From contig NZ_JRFE01000052.1 of assembly GCF_000756305.1 (NCBI RefSeq), positions 55,716 through 100,394 on the forward strand: a stretch of DNA of 44,679 bases, read 5' to 3'. Below are positions 34,059 through 41,183 of this stretch, piece after piece (position 1 is the first letter of the stretch; each line of letters starts with the position of its first letter). A program made the position numbers and the translations under genes. The notes under the pieces are model-generated. The model was not told the origin of the DNA and did no database searches. It saw nothing but the letters and a program-made list of their open reading frames with translations. Origin of the DNA: Myxosarcina sp. GI1 (GTDB taxonomy: Bacteria; Cyanobacteriota; Cyanobacteriia; Cyanobacteriales; Xenococcaceae).

Positions 34059-34093
34059 CCGTTTGCCTAACCATTTGCCTAACTTTGCCTCAC
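33781..34093. repeat. Inverted iteron clusters, candidate replication origin
   Basis: GTTAGGC occurs at 33783, 33795, 33825 and 34001; its complement GCCTAAC occurs at 34013, 34053, 34065 and 34077. Variant GTGAGGC (33835) and GCCTCAC (34023, 34087) add three more. Copies left of about 33845 point one way and those right of 34010 the other way, around an AT-rich stretch. At 34000-34020 two 10-bp arms form a near-perfect palindrome. A 21-bp segment ending in GCCTCAC is repeated exactly at 34009-34029 and 34073-34093. Opposed iterons around AT-rich DNA at the rep gene resemble origins of satellite phages such as SaPIs. Confidence 0.7.
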
Positions 34094-34326
34094 TAAGCGG
34101 TTTAAATGATCCGTTATTGCCGCATAAGAGTATTACGCTAACTGAAGCTTTTAAGAGCAAAATAGAATTTGTTTTTGATAAAGATAATGTTTGTTTTGAA
34201 GTGGGAAAAATAATCAAACCTCACATAATGGTTAAAATTCCAGGTACTAAGAAATATGAGGAACGAAAGCTACATGAATTTGAGCGAGTACAAATAGGTA
34301 AAACTATTTATTACTTGGAAAAATAG
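34021..34326 (+). CDS. Possible frameshifted C-terminal tail of the primase
   Basis: This frame begins at a TTG inside the primase 3' end and runs 101 codons, +1 relative to the primase. The two frames meet at ten C (34032-34041). With nine C the primase would read straight on through Pro-Ser-Gly into LTEAFKSKIEFVFDKDNVCFEVGKII...YYLEK. The tail looks like a small beta-rich domain and ends cleanly. Three explanations fit: a frameshift mutation, programmed slippage on the C-run, or a separate gene with a TTG start. No SD precedes the TTG, so I favour an extension of the primase. Confidence 0.55.
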   Translation: MPHRPPPSGLQPNRLPNHLPNFASLSGLNDPLLPHKSITLTEAFKSKIEFVFDKDNVCFEVGKIIKPHIMVKIPGTKKYEERKLHEFERVQIGKTIYYLEK

Positions 34327-34371
34327 CTTTATTTAATCCTTAATAACTAATGATTACTACCAAAAATAACA

Positions 34372-34578
34372 ATGATAGATGACGTACAAAAATCAGAAAC
34401 AGAATGTCCTAAGTGTGGTTATTATTTAGTTTGGCAACAATGCCAAGTCATTGACTGCAATGAAGGATATATCAAGGATGACGATCCATTCTGGGATAGT
34501 GAAATACAAATTTGTGAAGACTGCCAGGGAACTGGTTATTTAGAATGGTGTCAAAACTGTGGTTATGGATGTAATTAA
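34372..34578 (+). CDS. Small zinc-ribbon protein
   Basis: The 68-residue protein has five CxxC-like pairs: CPKCGYY, QQCQVIDC, ICEDCQGTGY and WCQNCGYGC. The CxxCxGTG type unit resembles DnaJ zinc fingers. It would bind two zinc ions and could interact with DNA or protein. It is transcribed in the same direction as the primase and probably belongs to the replication module. Its stop TAA and the stop of the facing gene both lie in the palindrome TTAA at 34575-34578. No further function can be given. Confidence 0.65.
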   Translation: MIDDVQKSETECPKCGYYLVWQQCQVIDCNEGYIKDDDPFWDSEIQICEDCQGTGYLEWCQNCGYGCN

Positions 34579-34826
34579 TGTACTATTTCTACCCTTGTTG
34601 GCTTAACTAACCTATTACCGTCTAGCCAAATATCAGTTTTACGGTTTTTAGACTGGTAAACAATTTCTATTGGTTCAATTGTCTGAATGCGGTAAACAAA
34701 AGAGTTACCCATAAATACGTAAGCATCATAATCAGGGCAATATTTAAAATCCCAGGGACGATGATGTAAGCGACGGTACACGCGATATATTTCATTGTGC
34801 CTCTGACATTCCTTTTGATTGTTCAT
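34575..34826 (-). CDS. Hypothetical protein, last gene of the late operon
   Basis: The 83-residue protein is basic and rich in Tyr, Arg and His (YRVYRRLHHRPWDFKYCPDYDAYVF), ending in a strand-rich part (YRIQTIEPIEIVYQSK...). I recognise no family, signal or membrane segment. It overlaps the end of the upstream coiled-coil gene by 35 bases, which supports translation from the same mRNA. A later internal start cannot be excluded. Confidence 0.5.
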   Translation of the reverse strand: MNNQKECQRHNEIYRVYRRLHHRPWDFKYCPDYDAYVFMGNSFVYRIQTIEPIEIVYQSKNRKTDIWLDGNRLVKPTRVEIVH

Positions 34827-35154
34827 TAGTCAATTCATCGATTGTCTCGGATATATCTTGACTGGTAGACTCTAGCTTTTCCTGGTTGCGTTTGATAGTG
34901 TTATCCAAGCGATCGATCGTCATACTGCTAATCTGTCTTGTTTGCTTGATTTGGTCGATCGTCTCTTCTAGTTCCTGGTTAGTTTCCTGTACTTCTTTAA
35001 GTCTGTTTACTACCTGTAAAGATATTCCAGCACCTTTAAGTTCTACTTCTCTAGACCGCACCATAGAATAAGTCGCACCGCTAGAGAGAATAATTAATGA
35101 AATACCTAATAAAAACCCCATCGGGCTATATCCGAGTTCGCTATAAAATTTCAT
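34792..35154 (-). CDS. Membrane-anchored coiled-coil protein (spanin- or holin-accessory-like)
   Basis: From ATG 35154 the 120-residue protein has one N-terminal membrane segment (MGFLLGISLIILSSGATYSM) and then ~85 residues of coiled coil (VNRLKEVQETNQELEETIDQ...). That is the shape of an inner-membrane spanin (Rz-like) or a related lysis accessory, and it directly follows an endolysin-like gene. The start is set by ATGA overlap with the M15 peptidase stop, with AGGTGG a few bases before it. The frame can open at a GTG at 35163. No catalytic motif is present; the lysis role is inferred from shape and position. Confidence 0.6.
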   Translation of the reverse strand: MKFYSELGYSPMGFLLGISLIILSSGATYSMVRSREVELKGAGISLQVVNRLKEVQETNQELEETIDQIKQTRQISSMTIDRLDNTIKRNQEKLESTSQDISETIDELTNEQSKGMSEAQ

Positions 35155-35591
35155 GCGTACCACCTCGCTTTACTACCTCTCCAGTCAATGTGAATAAAGT
35201 TGTAATAACGACCTATACCGCCAATATGAACCGAATGTAAGACTTTATATATTTGTTGTGGAGAATAGTAATTAGAACGTATATCTACAGCATCACCATA
35301 TTGATGACGTGAATATTTACTACCGCCAACAGCAACATTAACTTTAACGGGACGATACCAGGAATTGATATGTATCGGACGGTTGCCAAGCAAACTTCTG
35401 ATCGCGTCTAAACTTTTTGCCGTTCTAATAATTGAAGCTTCAATGTCATATGTACTTTGAATAAACTTGCCGTCAATCACTAAGTCTTCTATGGGACGGG
35501 ATAAATTTTTAGTAGCTTCACCCCAGGTAAAATGCGAGCCATCATAGATAGGCGTTCGCTTCTCTACATTAAATCCACTAGGTAAAAGCAT
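35151..35591 (-). CDS. Peptidase M15-type peptidoglycan hydrolase (endolysin-like)
   Basis: The 146-residue protein has the M15_3/VanY-like zinc peptidase pattern: INSWYRP, SRHQYGDAVDI (H96, D103) and FIHIDWRG (H134, D136), giving the zinc ligands and catalytic site. Such enzymes cut peptide cross-links in the cell wall and are used by phages for lysis or entry. No signal peptide is visible, so release would need a holin or signal from another protein. The next gene encodes a membrane coiled-coil protein, completing a lysis-like pair. It is the clearest virus-type gene of the late operon. Confidence 0.85.
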   Translation of the reverse strand: MLLPSGFNVEKRTPIYDGSHFTWGEATKNLSRPIEDLVIDGKFIQSTYDIEASIIRTAKSLDAIRSLLGNRPIHINSWYRPVKVNVAVGGSKYSRHQYGDAVDIRSNYYSPQQIYKVLHSVHIGGIGRYYNFIHIDWRGSKARWYA

Positions 35592-35610
35592 AATTAAACA
35601 TCGTCTATTT

Positions 35611-36495
35611 TTAAGCTATTTGAATTATTGCTAAAGCACAAATAATTATTGGTTTGTCGTTTTGTCCTACCGCTCTTACTCTCAAACCACCTTCAATCTC
35701 TACCGTATAAGTTTTGATTAATGGTTTATATTGCCCCCCTGCTTCTGTCCAAATATTCAATCCTTCTTCTACTAAAACTTCATTGATATATATGTCAATA
35801 AACCGAGTAGTAGGATCGTTTCGATACCATTCTTGAGCATAAAAACTTATTTGATACCTTCCGTCGGGAGCATTAGAGTCTATATAGCCAGCTTCTAAAG
35901 CATTTAAACTCGATTCAAATAAATATGAATCGGGATCGGCAATTGGATTGTGAGTTCTATAATTACCTTCGTAAATAGGCAATTCTCGTCCTATCCAGCG
36001 ATCGCCGTTAATATCGGTATAATCGCCACCGCCAATATTAATCCTTATGATGTAAGCATTTTTTAATTCATGGGGATCTACGTCTAAATTGCTGGCAATT
36101 AAAGCAATATTTGACGATATAGCACTTAGTTTTAGATCGATATCTTCTAGTTTTGGTCGCTCTGTAGACATCCAACTATCAACATAAACAATCCAGTTGG
36201 GAGCAGAATAATACTTTCGCTGTCCTCGAATAGCTATCCTTGCCTCGCGATTGCTAAAAAAATTGTCAAAGCTATAAATAAAGGTTTGAGTAGAAGGATA
36301 AATCGAACGATATTGACTGAGTTCGATTAAATTACCGTAGTTGTAAGCTAAAGCGATCGCACCCTTAAAGCCATAGGGTGCGTTACCAATACCACCATTG
36401 ATTAAATGTCGTATCCGAATGACGTTACCCGTAACAGGTTGGGTATATTGCCACTGCTTAGTAGTAACTACCGCCGCCAAATTACGCCAGGTCAT
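35611..36495 (-). CDS. Fibre-type protein with C-terminal malectin-like domain
   Basis: The last ~145 of 294 residues fit a malectin-like carbohydrate-binding fold: IIRINIGGGDYTDINGDRWIG, an ESSLNALEAGYI segment, YQISFYAQEW, RFIDIYINEVLVEE, and a final GLRVRAVGQ...IICALAIIQI. The first ~140 residues are a separate beta-rich region of unknown type (TGNVIRIRHLINGGIG...). This suggests a surface or receptor-binding protein that recognises glycans on the host. It overlaps the previous gene by 14 bases. No transmembrane segment or chaperone motif is seen. Confidence 0.65.
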   Translation of the reverse strand: MTWRNLAAVVTTKQWQYTQPVTGNVIRIRHLINGGIGNAPYGFKGAIALAYNYGNLIELSQYRSIYPSTQTFIYSFDNFFSNREARIAIRGQRKYYSAPNWIVYVDSWMSTERPKLEDIDLKLSAISSNIALIASNLDVDPHELKNAYIIRINIGGGDYTDINGDRWIGRELPIYEGNYRTHNPIADPDSYLFESSLNALEAGYIDSNAPDGRYQISFYAQEWYRNDPTTRFIDIYINEVLVEEGLNIWTEAGGQYKPLIKTYTVEIEGGLRVRAVGQNDKPIIICALAIIQIA

Positions 36496-36712
36496 CAGCT
36501 TCTATCTCGTCTAACCGCTCGTCATATTCCCCACCTTCTAAGTATTCGTCTAGTTCTGTTTGGGTAACAGGTCTAGCAATACCCGATCCAGGTTCAAAGA
36601 CAAACGCATATGTATCACCATCCTTAGCGGCTACGTGTCGCCAATCTGGACGTGGTGTTAGTAGCGTTTCATTAAAACCTGGATCGCCAGGAAGGTAGAG
36701 AATATCAGACAT
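36482..36712 (-). CDS. Small acidic hypothetical protein
   Basis: The 76-residue protein has a Pro/Gly-rich start (ILYLPGDPGF), an aromatic middle (DWRHVAAKDGDTYAFVFEPG) and a very acidic tail (EYLEGGEYDERLDEIEADD). I recognise no family; the layout resembles small phage tail or fibre accessory proteins. Its ATG overlaps the stop of the upstream gene as TAATG and its end overlaps the next gene by 14 bases. The packing argues for a real gene. Confidence 0.55.
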   Translation of the reverse strand: MSDILYLPGDPGFNETLLTPRPDWRHVAAKDGDTYAFVFEPGSGIARPVTQTELDEYLEGGEYDERLDEIEADDLA

Positions 36713-37296
36713 TAACTTTCTGCTACTACCCCTACTGTGTTGTTAGTAATCGACCATCCTTCATTGGAAGCTTTATCAAACACTGACTGCTTGGGAGCGA
36801 TAAACGTTGAAACAACACCATCAGCTTCTTTTTTATAAGCTCTAGGCGGTTTAGGAGAATTAACGCCCCATACTAGATCGTCTGCACTGTCAGCAACAGT
36901 AAAACCTAGAGTACTAGACAATTTTGCTTCAGCCGCCGTAATATTCCAGGCATAATTCCAACCTCCAGGCATTTGAACATATACGGTTCTAGTCTTGCCG
37001 CTAAGTTTAAGACCTCTAATCGACCCCTTACGAGTGACCGACCAACCATTTTTTTTAAGACTACTAACTTTATTGCTGGAACAATAACTGCTAATAAGAT
37101 CGTTACCAAACTCTTTAGCCGCTCTAAATGGTTTGGGACTATTAGCACCAAAAAAAACACCAACCGCACCAGCGTAGCCAGTTTGTCCTAATGCATCTTT
37201 ATAAGCATCATGTATTTTTTGGTTGGTCTGAAAACCATATTTAAGTTCACCCATACTTACATATACGGGTATTCGTTCGCCTCTACGTCTTGCCAT
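36712..37296 (-). CDS. Duplicated-domain protein, candidate major structural protein
   Basis: The 194-residue protein holds two copies of a ~45-residue unit, at 46-91 and 141-187. Both share NSPKPxRAxK, then a GWSxT end after a fixed gap of 30-odd residues. The N-terminus is basic (ARRRGERIPVY). GGAGG lies seven bases before the ATG at 37296, the strongest SD I see in this operon, which suggests high output. A coat or tail-tube subunit is a reasonable guess, but no known capsid family is recognised. Confidence 0.55.
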   Translation of the reverse strand: MARRRGERIPVYVSMGELKYGFQTNQKIHDAYKDALGQTGYAGAVGVFFGANSPKPFRAAKEFGNDLISSYCSSNKVSSLKKNGWSVTRKGSIRGLKLSGKTRTVYVQMPGGWNYAWNITAAEAKLSSTLGFTVADSADDLVWGVNSPKPPRAYKKEADGVVSTFIAPKQSVFDKASNEGWSITNNTVGVVAES

Positions 37297-37307
37297 GTCT
37301 TAACCTC

Positions 37308-37652
37308 CTATACGTTTGTACCTTTAACGGTTGCAGTATCTAAAGGAATCTGTACCGTATGAGATTGCGTAACGGTTACATAGCCATCGGCAGGTGGAGA
37401 ATAAGAAAAACCAGGGAATGAGTCTAACTGTTCCCCTGCGGTTAATCCTTCGTTAGCTGTATCTTGTGCCGTAGTGCAAGCACTGCGTAACTTGTAGAGA
37501 AATTCGATCGTTCCCTCATCGGTTAATGCAGTATAAGTGTCTCCCGTAATTGCCGAAACGGATACTACAATATCAGATCCAGAAAGAGAAAAAGCGTCAA
37601 CGCCTAGAGCCGTGTTCAATTCCTCGAATGTTAAATCTTCTTTGACCGCCAT
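37308..37652 (-). CDS. Small beta-rich hypothetical protein
   Basis: The 114-residue protein has a short helical start (LTFEELNTALGVDAF), Ser/Val-rich strands (GSDIVVSVSAITGD), a helical middle and a final strand pair (DGYVTVTQSHTVQIPLDTAT). It has no membrane segment. I recognise no family. It ends 11 bases before the duplicated-domain gene, whose SD overlaps this gene's stop codon region, so the two are probably translated in step. Size and position allow a minor structural role. Confidence 0.55.
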   Translation of the reverse strand: MAVKEDLTFEELNTALGVDAFSLSGSDIVVSVSAITGDTYTALTDEGTIEFLYKLRSACTTAQDTANEGLTAGEQLDSFPGFSYSPPADGYVTVTQSHTVQIPLDTATVKGTNV

Positions 37653-37670
37653 AGTAATAACTAAAAATTA

Positions 37671-37817
37671 TTATTGGTTACAACTACCTTTATAGCGATC
37701 GCACAAACTTTTTGCATCCGTGTAAACCCATAGTACAAAAGGTGTTGAGCCATTTGCAGTATCGAAACTTTCTATAGGTAGTGCTAAAGTCGTTTGTCTG
37801 TGACAGTAGTTAAGAAT
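37671..37817 (-). CDS. Short ORF in the operon gap (possible small or decayed gene)
   Basis: A 48-codon open frame fills most of the only gap in the late operon. It reads (I)LNYCHRQTTLALPIESFD... to ...YTDAKSLCDRYKGSCNQ and stops 18 bases before the next ATG. Residue use looks protein-like, with a Cys pair near the end. It has no ATG, GTG or early TTG; the first codon after the stop is ATT at 37817. It could use a rare start, be the tail of a decayed gene, or be chance. Confidence 0.4.
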   Translation of the reverse strand: MLNYCHRQTTLALPIESFDTANGSTPFVLWVYTDAKSLCDRYKGSCNQ

Positions 37818-37831
37818 TTATAATTGTAGTG

Positions 37832-39268
37832 TTAAAAACTTGACGGTAAGTCTACAGGTTTTCGATCTGTCCAAAGTACAATACGTTGCGATTCTGTCTT
37901 TTTACTTCGCAGTTCGCCGTTGGGTTTAACATCACCTTCTATTAACTTGGCATATGCAGGGTAAACGATTGTAGGCTCTTTGCGTCTCCATAAAGCGGTT
38001 TGTGTATCTTCGCCTTGAGTGTAATTAGTAATAGCAGCCGTTGAAAGTAGCATCATAGTATTTAACTGTTGTTTTGCTTCTGCATAAGAGCCGCCATAAA
38101 CAACCATTTGTCTTCCATTAGTTAAATATGCTGTAACTCGATATTTACCCCAGGTAAATCTAGGAATACCACCTTTAAGCTTTTCCCAGGTAAGAGAATA
38201 TTTAACATTTGGGATAACTAATTTAATTTCTTTAGCTCTACTGCCATCTGGGTTTTTCCAAGGTGGTTTATTAGCTGATTTAAATACTACTCTTAGCTTT
38301 CTTCGTTGCGGCGATGGATGTATATAGTCTTCTTCATAGCTACCCGTTATTTGACCGACATCGCGGTTATATATCAATTGATGCTGGTTAATTAACTGTT
38401 GGGTATCGGCAATAACTAGCTCTTGTGGTGACTCTAGTACAAACTGTTCCCCTTCCACTCTGGTATCGGGAGTAATAACTATACTTCTTTCTTGTCCTAA
38501 CAATTCCTGTTGAGCTATGCGCTGAGATTCGTAATAGTCATCCAGGGTATAGGCTATAACGTATCCCATCTCAATAATTGAATCTTCTACCGAGTCTAAT
38601 AAACCATTAACAAATGCTTTTAACTTGGCATTAGTAATACTGTTTACCTTTTCCTCTACCTTATCGGCAATGGTCCATGGTTTACGCTCGGTTGTTACTG
38701 GTTGTTGGTTCAGTCGCTTTAAACTGCGAATATCTAACAAGCCAATCAGCAAAAAGTTTTGTACTGCTACGTTGCGAGCGGTAAGGATGAAGTTAGTCAG
38801 TGCCGCTCGTAACTCATAACCGCCCTCTTCTGCCAGTTTTAAGGCTACTCTGCCAGCTAAAACAGGGAATTTAAACGATAAACCAGCGCTAACAGCAATA
38901 CCAGTTAACCAAACTAATCCCGTACCAGTTAACCGCCCCAAAGCACCGCTAATTATGGTGTCATTACTTCTTAATTGATTTCTAATTTCAGCGTCAGTTT
39001 GATTCCAGTCAAAGTAAATAATTTCGTAATAAGCTTCGATCGCAAAATCCCAGATAGCTGTAAGCGACCAGCCACCAAAGGTTAATAAAGAACTAACCGC
39101 AAACCCTAGTAACTTTTTACCAAAACTAAAAACACGGGAAAATATATTACTGTTACCTTCTTTTTTGCTCAAATCTTCAGCTAAATTTATTACCCGTTCG
39201 CCTAACAAATTGCGAGTAATATTACTAGCCAAACTATCGCGTTTGAAAATAACAGTAGTTAACTTCAT
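37832..39268 (-). CDS. Membrane protein of the element, unknown family
   Basis: The 478-residue protein has several hydrophobic segments in its first third (about 48-75, 108-130, 160-182). A long charged region follows, with YESQRIAQQELLGQERS, then a mixed beta C-terminus (KEIKLVIPNVKYSLTWEKL...). It probably sits in a membrane with a large soluble tail. Membrane insertion during injection, or an internal membrane in the particle, would fit, but both are guesses. Its ATG overlaps the previous stop as ATGA. No family is recognised. Confidence 0.6.
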   Translation of the reverse strand: MKLTTVIFKRDSLASNITRNLLGERVINLAEDLSKKEGNSNIFSRVFSFGKKLLGFAVSSLLTFGGWSLTAIWDFAIEAYYEIIYFDWNQTDAEIRNQLRSNDTIISGALGRLTGTGLVWLTGIAVSAGLSFKFPVLAGRVALKLAEEGGYELRAALTNFILTARNVAVQNFLLIGLLDIRSLKRLNQQPVTTERKPWTIADKVEEKVNSITNAKLKAFVNGLLDSVEDSIIEMGYVIAYTLDDYYESQRIAQQELLGQERSIVITPDTRVEGEQFVLESPQELVIADTQQLINQHQLIYNRDVGQITGSYEEDYIHPSPQRRKLRVVFKSANKPPWKNPDGSRAKEIKLVIPNVKYSLTWEKLKGGIPRFTWGKYRVTAYLTNGRQMVVYGGSYAEAKQQLNTMMLLSTAAITNYTQGEDTQTALWRRKEPTIVYPAYAKLIEGDVKPNGELRSKKTESQRIVLWTDRKPVDLPSSF

Positions 39269-41181
39269 TTCTGGTTGTTTTTATTAACTGTATTGTCCTT
39301 AATCTTAGCCTCTGGTTTATTAACCTTATAGCGTCCTGTAGGGTTATTAGTGCGATTAACAAATTCTTGCCACTTAGCATCATTCTCGGTTCGCTGTTCG
39401 TCGCGTTTCTCTCTGATCGTATCGCCCGTAAATTTTTGTCCTGGTTTCCAGGGAATATAGTTAGCTGCTTTAATAATTTCCGCCCCGATTAAAGTACGTT
39501 TGACTAGTTCGACTAATGTCTCTTTATCTTGATTGATCCAGCTAATTATTTTTTGGGTACTAGGTTTAAATGTATCTCTCAATGTCTTAGCACCAGGAGT
39601 AAAACTAAGATTGACTTCTTTACTTTTTTCCTTACCCTTGTACCCTAAGTATTCAGCGTTCGCCGCCGCATAGTCTACGGCTACTATCGCCGCATTAGCC
39701 GCCGCCCTAGCTTCCGCCATAGTTCTGAGACTAGCGTTAAGAGTATCGTCAGTATCTTGAACTAAGCCAATAATTAACGCGGTAATTTCTGCTAATGCTT
39801 CGGCGTTGTTGGCAAAAGTAATAGTTTGCTCGACATCCCTATTATTAGAATCTTTAGCTTTAGATTTAATTTCCAGTGGATATTCACCAGCTAAAGCATC
39901 GATGTTTCTAATAATCCATTCTTGAAAGGATAGAGTATCGTATATTTTTAATTCCTGGTTGCCTTGTTCGGTATTAATAAGAGAATTGAACGTTGTTGCT
40001 GGCAATCTATGAAGACCAGATCTAAAGTAATCAACGCTGGAAAATGCACCGAGCAACTGTACCAAACTAGTAATAGTTAACTCTTTACCCTCGTCAACAT
40101 CGGTTTTATATTGTGCCTTGCCAATAGTTCTTATATATTCTTCGGGCTTTATTTTTAATGAGATGTCTTCACTGTCAGGATTGCCCCATAAGTCGCCGCC
40201 AAGTATTTTATAAATGCGATCGGTATTAGCCAATATTTGAAGTAATAATTCCATATCGATATCTTGTCCTAAAAAACCACTTAAATTTATTTGACCGCAA
40301 TTACTTAATAATCCTTCTATCTCTACGCAAACTCTAAGATCGTCTTCTACAAAACTCATGCCAATTTGTAAATCTAAATCGTTTGGATGCGATCCGCTCA
40401 AACCAGTATTAGTATGTGCATTTAATTCTGCTTTAGTAGCATAGGCACTCAAATCGACATCGTAACCACCGCCTATATAGTCAGGAATAAAAATGGTATC
40501 TTGTCCGTCATCTACTCTGACAGTTAGATCGAACCCGTTACCTCTTCTGCTACCCGATAATTCAACATCGCTAGTTACATCAATAGTTACGCTATCGCTT
40601 GCCTGTTGACCGTTTACGGTAACTGTAGAAGTTAATTGCGATCCGTAATCATTAGTACCTGTAAATTTAAGTTCGTTCTGTACCTCAATTGTTGGATCTG
40701 GTAGTTGAAAATAATCTTCATCGCTCGAACCATTGACGGTTACTTTAATAACCGAGTAATCATCTTGGGGAAAAACATCTACAAAAACATCCGTTTCGTT
40801 ATTTACATTAATTACGTCAGAGTCCGATTCCCCATCAACACTGACAACTAATACGCCGCTCTCATTAAAAAAATCTACAGCAACAAATGGTTTGTAGTCA
40901 TGCGCTGTAGGAATATCTTGGTTTACGTGATCGTTAAATTCATCCTGGGTAACGAAAGGCAAAGTTACCGTATCGGCATTAACGCCAATATCCTCTACCT
41001 CTACCTGTATTCTCAAACTGCGATCGCTTAGATCTGCATTGACGTTAACACTGGAATTAAATTGATGTGCTTGGGGAACAGCGAGGGATAAATGATTATT
41101 AATAAGACTTTCTAATTCATTTATTCGTCTCTCTAATTCCGCACATTTTGCGGCGGTACATAAATTTTCGCAGTTTGCCAT
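39265..41181 (-). CDS. Fibre-like protein with coiled-coil start and beta repeats
   Basis: The 638-residue protein starts with a Cys-containing coiled coil (CAELERRINELESLINN). It then has about six ~38-residue beta units up to residue 300, such as SLRIQVEVEDIGVNADTVTLP and DLTVRVDDGQDTIFIP. Three spacer sequences share two His exactly nine apart (H30/H39, H85/H94, H256/H265) in an NxH...AH or AH...SH setting, a form common in trimeric phage fibres. The C-terminal half is helical and charged with an Ala-rich stretch (EARAAANAAIVAVDYAAANA). I read it as an attachment or structural fibre; no named family is recognised. Confidence 0.6.
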   Translation of the reverse strand: MANCENLCTAAKCAELERRINELESLINNHLSLAVPQAHQFNSSVNVNADLSDRSLRIQVEVEDIGVNADTVTLPFVTQDEFNDHVNQDIPTAHDYKPFVAVDFFNESGVLVVSVDGESDSDVINVNNETDVFVDVFPQDDYSVIKVTVNGSSDEDYFQLPDPTIEVQNELKFTGTNDYGSQLTSTVTVNGQQASDSVTIDVTSDVELSGSRRGNGFDLTVRVDDGQDTIFIPDYIGGGYDVDLSAYATKAELNAHTNTGLSGSHPNDLDLQIGMSFVEDDLRVCVEIEGLLSNCGQINLSGFLGQDIDMELLLQILANTDRIYKILGGDLWGNPDSEDISLKIKPEEYIRTIGKAQYKTDVDEGKELTITSLVQLLGAFSSVDYFRSGLHRLPATTFNSLINTEQGNQELKIYDTLSFQEWIIRNIDALAGEYPLEIKSKAKDSNNRDVEQTITFANNAEALAEITALIIGLVQDTDDTLNASLRTMAEARAAANAAIVAVDYAAANAEYLGYKGKEKSKEVNLSFTPGAKTLRDTFKPSTQKIISWINQDKETLVELVKRTLIGAEIIKAANYIPWKPGQKFTGDTIREKRDEQRTENDAKWQEFVNRTNNPTGRYKVNKPEAKIKDNTVNKNNQK

Positions 41182-41183
41182 AA

